Of a stretch of 55,422 nt of DNA, positions 15,514-23,811 are shown piece by piece. This DNA comes from Crocinitomicaceae bacterium. Its GTDB lineage: Bacteria; Bacteroidota; Bacteroidia; Flavobacteriales_D; Crocinitomicaceae. The DNA is taken from the NCBI GenBank assembly GCA_014762645.1, contig JABURP010000076.1, forward strand, positions 1 through 55,422, written 5' to 3'. How positions within the stretch are numbered: the first letter of the stretch is position 1; each line of letters starts with the position of its first letter. The position numbers and the translations under genes are program-made. The notes under the pieces are model-generated. The model ran no database searches. It had not been told where the DNA came from and was given only the letters and a program-made list of their open reading frames with translations.

Positions 15514-16272
15514 TTAATTAATTAATTTATCTCTCAAATTCTGCATGAATTGTGAGGCATAGACAAATTTTACCACCTCTTCATTGTCAGTGGAAATTAT
15601 CTCTTTTCTATCTCCTTCCCACCACTTTTTTCCTTCATTGATAAAGATGATATGATCGCCTATTTCCATCACTGAATTCATGTCATGTGTTATCACAACA
15701 GTTGTGATATTGTACTCGTACGTGATCTCCCTTATCAGGTTATCAATACGAATGGACGTTTTAGGATCCAATCCTGAATTTGGTTCATCACAAAACAAGT
15801 ACTTGGGATTCATTGCAATTGCACGAGCAATCGCAATTCGTTTCTGCATCCCTCCAGAACACTCTGCGGGAAACAGGTCATTTTTGTCAATAATATCTAC
15901 CCTTTGCAAGCAAAAATTTGCTCGCTCCAGACGTTCCTCGTATGACATATCTGTGAACATTTTCAACGGGAACATTACGTTTTCTTCTACGGTCATGGAA
16001 TCAAACAGAGCAGAGCCTTGGAACAACATCCCGATCTCCTTTCGAATTTCGATCCGTTCTCTTCGGTTCATTGCTGTAAAATCCCTTCCATCATATAAGA
16101 TAGAACCTTTATTAACTTCATGCAAGCCTACAATGCATTTTGTTAAAACAGATTTACCGTGACCCGAAGCGCCAATAATTAAATTAACCTGGCCTTCAGT
16201 AAATTTGGCGTTTATATCAAATAAGATATCTGTATCGCCAAATGACTTTGATATATTGTCAACGATAATCAT
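15514..16272 (-). CDS. mlaF: MlaF-type ABC transporter ATP-binding protein
   Basis: 252 residues. Walker A GASGHGKS (34-41), signature 'ECSGGMQKRIAIARAI', Walker B 'YLFCDEPNSGLDP' and the switch His in 'VVITHD'. The HGKS Walker A and 'SGGMQKR' signature are typical of MlaF/Ttg2A. With MlaE it should power phospholipid movement between inner and outer membrane. Its start overlaps the mlaE stop by one base (TAATG). Confidence 0.93.
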   Translation of the reverse strand: MIIVDNISKSFGDTDILFDINAKFTEGQVNLIIGASGHGKSVLTKCIVGLHEVNKGSILYDGRDFTAMNRRERIEIRKEIGMLFQGSALFDSMTVEENVMFPLKMFTDMSYEERLERANFCLQRVDIIDKNDLFPAECSGGMQKRIAIARAIAMNPKYLFCDEPNSGLDPKTSIRIDNLIREITYEYNITTVVITHDMNSVMEIGDHIIFINEGKKWWEGDRKEIISTDNEEVVKFVYASQFMQNLRDKLIN

Positions 16273-17018
16273 TAAACTAAAAGTAATTGAGTGATTACAT
16301 AATTGGCCAATAAAATTGCCACTGAACCAGCCACTACCGCTTTCGTGCTGGATCTACCTACTTCAAGTGAACCTCCTTTTGTATAGTAGCCATAATAGCA
16401 AGCTATAGATGTTATTAAAAAGCCAAACACCACAGTTTTAACCAGGGCGTAATAAACATACCATGCATCTTCATACCAAAATGCCCGAATACCGATTAAG
16501 TAAGTATGCGTAGAGTACAATCCTGACTGCACACCAGCTATCCAACCACCCACCAGGCACAATACCATGGATATAATCACCACAAATGGTAAGAACATAG
16601 TGGTAGCCAGAATTTTTGGCAACATCAGGTAACCAATTGAATTTACTCCCATGATCTCAAGGGCATCAATTTGCTCCGTTACACGCATGGTTCCAATTTC
16701 TGAAGCAATATTAGATCCCACCTTACCAGCCAGGATAAGTGAAATAATTGTTGGTGAAAACTCTAAAATGGTTGATGATCTGGTGATATAACCAATGGTG
16801 TATTCCGGCAATAAAGGAGACCCCATATTAGCAGCAGTTTGTAGTGAAATTACACCCCCCATAAAAATGGAGAGGAATCCGACAAGTGGAATTGAGCTGA
16901 TGACAATTGAATCCACTTCACTGAAAAACATTTGTCGGAACACCCGAAACTTTTCAGGTCGGCGAAAAACCGACTTGAGCATGTAACAAAACCGACCTAT
17001 ATGTTCGAATAAATTCAT
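16272..17018 (-). CDS. mlaE: MlaE-type lipid ABC transporter permease
   Basis: 248 residues, about five to six membrane helices, with the MlaE family signature 'LAGKVGSNIASEIGTMRVTEQIDALEIMGVNSIGYLMLPKI'. It is the permease partner of MlaF and the first gene of a four-gene minus-strand operon. No MCE-domain (MlaD), MlaB or MlaC gene is found nearby. Divergent from the DUF2797 gene across about 165 bases with no obvious consensus promoter. Confidence 0.93.
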   Translation of the reverse strand: MNLFEHIGRFCYMLKSVFRRPEKFRVFRQMFFSEVDSIVISSIPLVGFLSIFMGGVISLQTAANMGSPLLPEYTIGYITRSSTILEFSPTIISLILAGKVGSNIASEIGTMRVTEQIDALEIMGVNSIGYLMLPKILATTMFLPFVVIISMVLCLVGGWIAGVQSGLYSTHTYLIGIRAFWYEDAWYVYYALVKTVVFGFLITSIACYYGYYTKGGSLEVGRSSTKAVVAGSVAILLANYVITQLLLV

Positions 17019-17184
17019 CTAGCGTGCTAAAATAACTAATATTTTCCACTGCGCCTTGCAATTTCAAAGGGGTCAAACATTATTTTGAAATAGTGGCTCT
17101 AATAAGTATTTTTAGCCCTTTAGCCTCATGCTAATCGTGAATGTTAAAAAAACATAAAAGGTAACTTTTTTACAAAATCGCTAA

Positions 17185-17970
17185 ATGGAGATTAAGATCA
17201 GGAAAATGAAAACCTCTTTGGAGGATGTGGTGCACTACAATCTTATCGACGGGAACACTAATATTGATGTAAATCAATTGGTTGGACAACCCATACAGAT
17301 GAAGTTCACCGGTCAAACCCAGTGTATGAATTGTGGTGAGTTTAAAAAATTATTCGCGCAGGGGTTTTGTTATAATTGTTTTACCAACTCCCCGGCTGCA
17401 AGTCCGTGTATTATCAATCCTGAACTTTGTGAAGGACACCTTGGAAAAGGAAGAGACCCGGAATGGGAAAAAGAACATCACGTCCAGCCCCATGTTGTAT
17501 ATCTGGCCGTTGCATCTTCATTAAAAATTGGCGTCACACGCGAAACTCAAGTACCTACAAGATGGATTGACCAGGGTGCTTCTTACGCTATTAAAGTTGC
17601 TGAAGTGCCATACAGAAAATTAGCAGGTGAAATAGAAGTTGCTTTAAAGGGAACCTTCACAGATAAAACGAATTGGAGAGCTATGTTGAAAAATGAAATT
17701 GCCGACATAGACCTTGAAGAAGAAAAATGGCAGATCGAAGAATTGCTTCCAATGGACCTCGTTGATTATATGTCTGAAGATGATGAAATTTGGGAGATCA
17801 ACTATCCAGTAATCACATTTCCAAATAAAGTGAAGAGCTTGAGTTTTGACAAACAGGAGCTCATAGAAGGGAAATTAATGGGAGTAAAAGGGCAGTATTT
17901 TATTTTGGATAATGATCGTGTTATTAATATGAGAAAACATGAAGGATATCACATTGAGCTTGACTCTTAA
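17185..17970 (+). CDS. DUF2797 zinc-ribbon protein with a GIY-YIG-like segment
   Basis: 261 residues. A Cys cluster suggests one or two zinc sites: Cys47, Cys50, Cys62, Cys65, then Cys75 and Cys82. Residues 104-132 read 'VVYLAVASSLKIGVTRET' followed by 'TRWIDQGA', a pattern like the first strand, KIG(V/I)T loop and Arg of GIY-YIG-type domains. DUF2797 has no settled function that I know of; nucleic-acid binding is plausible from the fingers. It stands alone, divergent from mlaE. Confidence 0.8.
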   Translation: MEIKIRKMKTSLEDVVHYNLIDGNTNIDVNQLVGQPIQMKFTGQTQCMNCGEFKKLFAQGFCYNCFTNSPAASPCIINPELCEGHLGKGRDPEWEKEHHVQPHVVYLAVASSLKIGVTRETQVPTRWIDQGASYAIKVAEVPYRKLAGEIEVALKGTFTDKTNWRAMLKNEIADIDLEEEKWQIEELLPMDLVDYMSEDDEIWEINYPVITFPNKVKSLSFDKQELIEGKLMGVKGQYFILDNDRVINMRKHEGYHIELDS

Positions 17971-18133
17971 GGTTCTTTTACATGTGTTTCTAAGTAATCC
18001 AATCATCTTTTAACTGGTCTTTTTTAAGATGGATGCGAATGAACACATCCTTTAAAATATCATTGGAATCATCCGTGTTCTTCACATTTGATCAGATAAG
18101 CCGTTCCAGACGATCTGAAAATTCGTTTCAATT

Positions 18134-18170
18134 CTTTTTGTAGTCATACCCACATATGACGAGCAAAAAG
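18134..18170. repeat. Bulged long hairpin between convergent genes
   Basis: CTTTTTG-ta-GTCATA, loop cccaca, TATGAC-gag-CAAAAAG: two paired segments of 6 and 7 bases separated by a small internal loop. It lies between the ends of the DUF2797 and DUF5916 genes and could stop transcription in either direction, though no clean U-tract follows. The rest of this ~215-base gap shows nothing recognisable. Confidence 0.4.
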
Positions 18171-18184
18171 AAAAAAGACGCAAA

Positions 18185-20638
18185 TTAATTTCGCTTAAAT
18201 AGTTTTTGATGCAATTGCCAATAATCTATGTAGTAAAGAATTTTTAGTGAGATACTGTTAGTCGCTGGAAAATCAAACATATTTCCAACATTTTGGAAAT
18301 AATTATAGGCTACCTCATCTGTAAATGAAAAAATTGAGTTTTTCCAAACAAGACTCATTTCACTTCCAGGAGCAAATATCCACCTATAAGCCATATCGAT
18401 AGTGAAAGCGTTAAAAGCATTATCGTGAAGCGAATTGTCATCAATATCAAAACCTGTGTAGGTAGTTTGCACCATTTTTCCATCCTCATTCAACCTGAAA
18501 AATTCGTTATACTCCAGTTTCGACCAGTAATGTCTCAGGCGGAAGGTGATCCCCATTTTATTATTCATAATGTAAGACAGATCAATCGTGTTTGTGATCG
18601 TTGTTCGGTCACGTTTTGCAAAAATGGGGTCATCCGGATACAGTGGATCGCGCGGAACCTGAAAATTCTGCGTCAATGCCGCACCTTCTTCATTCCATGC
18701 ATTGTTTTGGTTGTAAGAATATACCAAAAACCATTTGTCATTAAATCTAATACGCGGGCTTAAAAACAGGTTGAAGCCATTACGCCCCTCCTCAAAATAC
18801 TCGTACCACGTGCCCCTGGCATCATAGGCAAAAGGTTTACTGTAATCAGAGGATAAGAAAAAACCGGGAGCAACCAGGGCGTCACTTTCATAAAACCTAC
18901 CCGAAATTCTGGGCTCAAAGTAATCGTGAAGTCTAGTTGGTTCCACATAAATATTGGCACCGGCCCATAAAAAATTTCGGAATGCTCCACCTATGTCTGC
19001 ATTAAAGGTAATGTTTGCGTAAGCATCCGGTGAGATGATTCTACTGTGTGCCACACTCACGGATGTCCAGGCTTTATAAAACCGTCCAAAGGGCTCGAAC
19101 CAATTGTATCTGAAAACTCCTCTGGCAGTTCTGATATTTGTAAAAAGATTGAATCCCATATCATTTGGATCATAGGAATCACTGGTTTCATCATACACCA
19201 AAGCCCAGGTCAGGTTTCCGGCAGATTTTTCAATTCCACCGGCAAACTGATGTCCAAGATCTACTCCGGAAGTACCGTACAATTGCGAAACCGAACCAAG
19301 CCCCCAGAAGTTATATTTTTGACCTTTGGTATATATATCTACCATTAGCGCCGTGACATTTGCGTCATAGGAAATACCGTCTCTCCACACATTTGTATTG
19401 GTCAAATTAATGGATGAATTGTTCTTTAGGTTTTGATCCAGCACAAACACATTATAATTACTTAAGGGATTTGTCCTGAACCTCCTTTCATCACCCGTGT
19501 CATTATTACGGATAGTGGCATAGGTGTTTGCAGTAATTGCATTAAAAACTCCAATTCCAGTGCCTTTTCTTGTTCGCCCGGAAAATTTGGTTGCGTTGTA
19601 AAGCTGTGTTGTCCCGGGGTTTTCTAAAATTGTTTCATTCGAATCAAGTTCACTATCTACCTGACCTGCATACATAGGTGTTCCTCCCACCCGTCGTGAA
19701 TAAAAAATACCGGCCTTATTGAAAAGTTCGGTACCCTCTGTAAAAAACTGCCTTCTTTCATTAAAACGCACTTCAAAAGGAGAGGTATTGAGTACCTGAT
19801 TGTCAAACTGTACCTGGCCGAAATCAGGAATAAGGGTCATGTCAACCGTAAAGGCTTCATTAACGCCCCATTTCACATCCATCCCTCCGTTTGCTGTGTA
19901 TCCGGTGCTACCGTTATAATTCTCAATATACCCGGAAACATAAGGTGTAAAAGCCAGTCGTAATGGCGAATCAACGTCTTTTAATCCTTCCATCTCACCA
20001 AGTTGAGAAATGAGATTAATTCCTGACGGATCATAGTGATTCCAGTATACCTCTTCCCGGTGTCTTCTGATTCCTCGTGCAAAATTTACTCCCCAGTCAT
20101 TTGCATTTTCATGAGAAAATCTCAACGCAGAAAAAGGAATTTTTATCTCAGCAACCCACCTGTCATCATAAATTTGAACGGCACTTCTCCAAACCGCATT
20201 CCAGTTATTGTCAAAGTTATCCACCTGATGTAATTCATCTACCTGAACTCCGGCAGCCGTTACAACAAAGGCAAAGCCAATGGTCCCGGCATTATAAGGG
20301 TCAAAAATCACCCCAAACCAATCGGCATTCCCAAGATCATCCCGTTGAGATAATGTCAGAGTCATACTATCTCGGTCATCATACATGATTCCCGCTACAT
20401 AGATACCTTCATTATCATAAGCGATCTTAACTTCTGTATATTCTGTGCAATTCGCACCGGCAATAGGTTGATTTTGAGTAAAACCCGTCACGGGTTCCAG
20501 AGTCGTCCAGAAGGGCTCATTCAACTCACCATCAATGGTCACTGTTTCGGCTACCCGGGCAATACTTATGTGCTTTCTCTCCTTACTGAAAGAAATGAAG
20601 CTGATAGCGAGGAATATGGTTAAAGTGAATAATCTCAA
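18185..20638 (-). CDS. DUF5916 outer-membrane protein with CBM9-like N-terminal domain
   Basis: About 817 residues from a TTG that puts a clean signal peptide at the N-terminus ('LRLFTLTIFLAISFISFS'). A CBM9-like beta-sandwich follows (about 20-215: 'ETVTIDGELNEPFWTTLEPV', 'VKIAYDNEGIYVAGIMYDDRD', 'WVAEIKIPFSALRF'), then a long region of alternating aromatic strands ending in a beta-strand-like C-terminus, consistent with an outer-membrane barrel (DUF5916). The frame stays open 36 codons further upstream, but that part encodes the upstream gene's terminator hairpin, so the ATG there is rejected. Members often occur with TonB or hydrolase genes; none is adjacent here. The substrate is unknown. 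Confidence 0.8.
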   Translation of the reverse strand: MRLFTLTIFLAISFISFSKERKHISIARVAETVTIDGELNEPFWTTLEPVTGFTQNQPIAGANCTEYTEVKIAYDNEGIYVAGIMYDDRDSMTLTLSQRDDLGNADWFGVIFDPYNAGTIGFAFVVTAAGVQVDELHQVDNFDNNWNAVWRSAVQIYDDRWVAEIKIPFSALRFSHENANDWGVNFARGIRRHREEVYWNHYDPSGINLISQLGEMEGLKDVDSPLRLAFTPYVSGYIENYNGSTGYTANGGMDVKWGVNEAFTVDMTLIPDFGQVQFDNQVLNTSPFEVRFNERRQFFTEGTELFNKAGIFYSRRVGGTPMYAGQVDSELDSNETILENPGTTQLYNATKFSGRTRKGTGIGVFNAITANTYATIRNNDTGDERRFRTNPLSNYNVFVLDQNLKNNSSINLTNTNVWRDGISYDANVTALMVDIYTKGQKYNFWGLGSVSQLYGTSGVDLGHQFAGGIEKSAGNLTWALVYDETSDSYDPNDMGFNLFTNIRTARGVFRYNWFEPFGRFYKAWTSVSVAHSRIISPDAYANITFNADIGGAFRNFLWAGANIYVEPTRLHDYFEPRISGRFYESDALVAPGFFLSSDYSKPFAYDARGTWYEYFEEGRNGFNLFLSPRIRFNDKWFLVYSYNQNNAWNEEGAALTQNFQVPRDPLYPDDPIFAKRDRTTITNTIDLSYIMNNKMGITFRLRHYWSKLEYNEFFRLNEDGKMVQTTYTGFDIDDNSLHDNAFNAFTIDMAYRWIFAPGSEMSLVWKNSIFSFTDEVAYNYFQNVGNMFDFPATNSISLKILYYIDYWQLHQKLFKRN

Positions 20639-20707
20639 AACGTCACAAAATTCTGAAGTAATTTCAAGTTCTACAAGTAAAAAGATGTTAAGAGGTTTGA
20701 TTAATAC

Positions 20708-20743
20708 ATAAAAAAACCGCCTATCGCAATTCAATAGACGGTT
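20708..20743 (-). terminator. Rho-independent terminator of gcdH
   Basis: On the minus strand AACCGTCTAT, a 9-base loop, ATAGGCGGTT (one G-U pair), followed by a run of seven T. It lies about 20 bases after the acyl-CoA dehydrogenase stop. It falls inside the longest possible version of the DUF5916 frame, which argues that the DUF5916 gene starts further downstream. Confidence 0.8.
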
Positions 20744-20764
20744 CAACTTATAAATAGTTTCAAA

Positions 20765-21970
20765 TTACATATCGCTCAAATCTGGCATTTCGCGCTTGAA
20801 TGAAGAAATACCAGTAATATCCATACCTGTAATCAACAGGTGAATATCGTGTGTCCCTTCATACGTCACCACCGATTCTAAATTAGCCATATGCCGCATA
20901 ATTGAGTACTCATTGGTAATCCCCATTCCGCCAAGAATTTGTCTTGCTTCTCTGGATATTTTCAAGGCAATATCAACGTTATTCCTCTTTGCCATTGAAA
21001 TTTGTGCAGAAGTAGCTTTCCCTTCGTTTCTGAGCTGTCCCAACCTAAAGGTAAGTAATTGTGCTTTCGTGATTTCAGTGATCATTTCTGCCAATTTCTT
21101 TTGTGTTAACTGAAATGCTGCAATAGGCACATCAAACTGAGTTCGCTCTTTTGAGTATCTCAAAGCCTGATCATAACAGTCCATTGCGGCACCAAGTGCT
21201 CCCCATGCAATTCCAAATCTTGCCGAATCCAAACAACTCAGTGGTGCACCCAAACCAGATCTTCCAGGTAAAATATTAGATTTTGGTACCTTGACATTGT
21301 CAAAAATAAGTTCGCCTGTTATTGAAGCTCTCAAAGAATGTTTACCCTTCATTTCCGGAGCAGTAAATCCTTCCATTCCTTTCTCCACAAGCAAACCGTG
21401 AATTCTTCCTGATTCATCCTTTGCCCAAACAACTGCTACATCAGAAAGCGGAGCATTGGAAATCCACATTTTAGCTCCATTGAGAATAACGTGATCGCCA
21501 TCCGCTTTAAAATTCGTGATCATTCCGGCTGGATTTGAACCATAATCAGGTTCAGTTAAGCCAAAGCAACCTAAGGCTTCTCCTGAAGCCAGTTTTGGCA
21601 ACCATTTTTTCTTTTGTTCCTCCGATCCATATCTCCAGATAGGATACATAACCAGTGAGCTCTGTACCGAAGAAGTTGATCGCAATCCTGAATCACAACG
21701 TTCTAACTCCTGCATAATCAAACCGTACGAGATTTGATCAAGCCCAGGTCCTCCATACTCTTCAGGAATATAAGGCCCCAATGCACCAATTTCTCCCAAC
21801 CCTTTTACGAGGTGTTCAGGAAATGCAGCTCGTTCATAATAATCCTCAATAATCGGTGACACATTTTGCTTAATCCAGTCACGTGTTGCGGTTCTCACCA
21901 TTTTATGTTCTTCGGAGAGAAGGTCATCCATGTTATAATAATCCGGATGCGTATAAAGATCTGTAGCCAT
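20765..21970 (-). CDS. gcdH: Glutaryl-CoA dehydrogenase-like acyl-CoA dehydrogenase
   Basis: 401 residues. Acyl-CoA dehydrogenase fold with 'GCFGLTEPDYGSNPAGM' (FAD/substrate loop), 'ERTQFDVPIAAFQLTQKKLAEM' and 'REARQILGGMGITNEYSIMRH'. The catalytic base is Glu371 in 'VVTYEGTHDIH', the glutaryl-CoA dehydrogenase placement and context. It oxidatively decarboxylates glutaryl-CoA to crotonyl-CoA in lysine and tryptophan breakdown. The ATG is chosen over a TTG seven codons upstream. A terminator follows; the gene is monocistronic. Confidence 0.92.
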   Translation of the reverse strand: MATDLYTHPDYYNMDDLLSEEHKMVRTATRDWIKQNVSPIIEDYYERAAFPEHLVKGLGEIGALGPYIPEEYGGPGLDQISYGLIMQELERCDSGLRSTSSVQSSLVMYPIWRYGSEEQKKKWLPKLASGEALGCFGLTEPDYGSNPAGMITNFKADGDHVILNGAKMWISNAPLSDVAVVWAKDESGRIHGLLVEKGMEGFTAPEMKGKHSLRASITGELIFDNVKVPKSNILPGRSGLGAPLSCLDSARFGIAWGALGAAMDCYDQALRYSKERTQFDVPIAAFQLTQKKLAEMITEITKAQLLTFRLGQLRNEGKATSAQISMAKRNNVDIALKISREARQILGGMGITNEYSIMRHMANLESVVTYEGTHDIHLLITGMDITGISSFKREMPDLSDM

Positions 21971-22078
21971 TTTTCTTAGTTCGTTTGTCAATGCTGCTTA
22001 TGCTCTGAACGGTTTAAAACAAATCAAATGTGATTATTATTTAAACTGAAAAGGAAAAGGCAGCGGTTTAAATCGCGA

Positions 22079-22086
22079 CAAATGTA
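22079..22086 (-). promoter_or_regulatory. Candidate -7 box for gcdH
   Basis: TACATTTG on the minus strand fits TAnnTTTG. It implies a leader of roughly 100 bases. No good -33 box is visible. Confidence 0.35.
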
Positions 22087-22174
22087 TGGATTTTAACATG
22101 AAAAAATGGAATTGTTATTTATATGTTTTGGCTGTGTTCAGCCTATATCTCCAAATTTCGCGTAATTTTGAAAT

Positions 22175-22861
22175 GTGATAGAACAGTTATCATTACTAAG
22201 TGTGGGCGTAGGTGTACCCATTGAATCCAACCATGAAATTTACTTTTGGGTATTGATGGGGTTGAATTTGATTTTTATTGCAATTGCCAAAACACTTAAT
22301 CAGGATTACATATCTGTTCTATTTAACACAGCTATAATTAATCGTCAACTTCTTCAGAAAACGCAGGATGAATTAAAATTAGGTAGTGCTTCATCTGTTT
22401 TACTCACACTTACTTACTTTTCAAACCTATCTATTATACTTGCCTATACGGCTAGTGGTACATATGGGAAAACTGCTCTAATTATTGCAGGAGTATTAAT
22501 TGGTTCAGTACTTATAAAGTGGTTAGCTATGTGGTTTGTCGCTTTTGTTAGCGAATTTCGAGGCGGCATCTCTGAACATGGGATGAATCACCTTATCTAC
22601 TATCAGGTCGGTGGGATATTATTGACTCCCATTTTATTTTTAAGTCATTTTTTTTCGGAAAATATTTACAGCAAGATCATACTTGGTTGCCTTATTATTT
22701 CAGGACTATTAATCCTTTTGAGAGAAATTCAATCATTAGGAAGAGCAATTAAGTCAAGAATTTCTCCTTTATATATTATTTTGTATCTTTGCACGCTCGA
22801 ATTGATGCCGTTTGTCTTGGTAATTTATGCATTCGTCAACAATTACGCTGGTTTAAACTAA
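22175..22861 (+). CDS. DUF4271 integral membrane protein
   Basis: 228 residues, five or six membrane helices, with the DUF4271 pattern 'TLNQDYISVLFNTAIINRQLLQ' early and 'LYIILYLCTLELMPFVLVIYAF' at the end. The start is GTG; no ATG fits. A TAATTTTG -7-like box lies only five bases upstream, so the transcript may be nearly leaderless. It precedes hemD by 15 bases, an arrangement common in Bacteroidota. The function is unknown; a link to haem synthesis is suggested by conserved neighbourhood only. Confidence 0.85.
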   Translation: MIEQLSLLSVGVGVPIESNHEIYFWVLMGLNLIFIAIAKTLNQDYISVLFNTAIINRQLLQKTQDELKLGSASSVLLTLTYFSNLSIILAYTASGTYGKTALIIAGVLIGSVLIKWLAMWFVAFVSEFRGGISEHGMNHLIYYQVGGILLTPILFLSHFFSENIYSKIILGCLIISGLLILLREIQSLGRAIKSRISPLYIILYLCTLELMPFVLVIYAFVNNYAGLN

Positions 22862-22876
22862 AAAGTTGAAGGATTT

Positions 22877-23623
22877 ATGAGCGTTAAAACAATTTTAGTT
22901 TCCCAACCGAAGCCGGAAAGTGAGAAATCTCCTTACTTTGATCTTGCTGATAAGTATAAGCTTAAAATAGATTTTAGACCCTTTATTAATATTGAGGGTG
23001 TGTCTACTCGGGAGTTTAGAGATCAGAAAGTGGATTTAGCTAAACACACAGCCGTAATCTTAACTAGTAAGACAGCCGTTGATCACTTTTTCAGAATAGC
23101 TGAAGAAACTCGTTTTAAAGTACCTGATGCCATGAAATATTTCTGTATGTCAGAAGCAGTAGCTTACTATTTACAGAAATACGTGGTTTATCGAAAGAGA
23201 AAGATATTTTATGGGAAACAAAATATTGGCGACCTGGTTGACGTATTAAAAAAACACAAGGACGAAAAGTTCTTACTTCCATGTTCTGATATTCTTAGAC
23301 AAAGAATTCCGGACACACTAAAAGAAAACGGAATTAATTTCACAAAACTGGTGCTTTACAGGACAGTCGCGTCTGACCTTTCAGACCTTGAAGATGTAAA
23401 GTATGATCTGTTAGTGTTTTTTAGCCCATCAGGCATTGAGTCACTGTTAAAAAACTTTCCTGAGTTTAAGCAAAACACAACAAAAATTGCCGCATTTGGG
23501 CCAACTACTGCCAATGCCGTGAAAAAATACAATCTACGTCTTGATATTCATGCACCACAGCCACAGGCACCAAGTATGTCAATGGCCATAGAGCAATACA
23601 TCAAGAACGATAAGAAAAAATAA
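22877..23623 (+). CDS. hemD: Uroporphyrinogen-III synthase
   Basis: 248 residues. The weakly conserved HemD pattern is recognisable: 'ILVSQPKPE' at the N-terminus, 'HTAVILTSKTAVDHFFRIAEE', 'LYRTVASDLSDL', 'YDLLVFFSPSGIESLLKNFP', 'IAAFGPTTANAVKKYNL' and a terminal 'PSMSMAIEQYI'. It closes and inverts ring D of hydroxymethylbilane to give uroporphyrinogen III. It forms an operon with DUF4271 and ends in a strong terminator. No other haem genes lie nearby. Confidence 0.9.
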   Translation: MSVKTILVSQPKPESEKSPYFDLADKYKLKIDFRPFINIEGVSTREFRDQKVDLAKHTAVILTSKTAVDHFFRIAEETRFKVPDAMKYFCMSEAVAYYLQKYVVYRKRKIFYGKQNIGDLVDVLKKHKDEKFLLPCSDILRQRIPDTLKENGINFTKLVLYRTVASDLSDLEDVKYDLLVFFSPSGIESLLKNFPEFKQNTTKIAAFGPTTANAVKKYNLRLDIHAPQPQAPSMSMAIEQYIKNDKKK

Positions 23624-23649
23624 GTAACAACTACTTACTTCAAGAGAAA

Positions 23650-23685
23650 AGCCGTACTGGGAGATTGTTTCAGTACGGCTTTTTT
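23650..23685 (+). terminator. Rho-independent terminator of DUF4271-hemD
   Basis: AGCCGTACTG, an 11-base loop, CAGTACGGCT, then a run of T. The 10-base stem is perfect. A-rich sequence on the left flank means it could also work on the minus strand. It separates hemD from the penicillin-binding-protein operon. Confidence 0.9.
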
Positions 23686-23811
23686 CAGATAATAGCAGAA
23701 CACTCACCTTTTTTGATAACTTGCTGCGTTTAATAACTTTTCCGTTTCATTGCTAACCATAACCGCAGTATTGAGGTAGATTTTTATAATTTTACAACAT
23801 CACCCGGCAAG

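Noticed and set aside
15680-16162. 160-codon plus-strand frame opposite mlaF
   Set aside because: It is the complement of a highly conserved ATPase; its sequence shows no family and reads like antisense translation.
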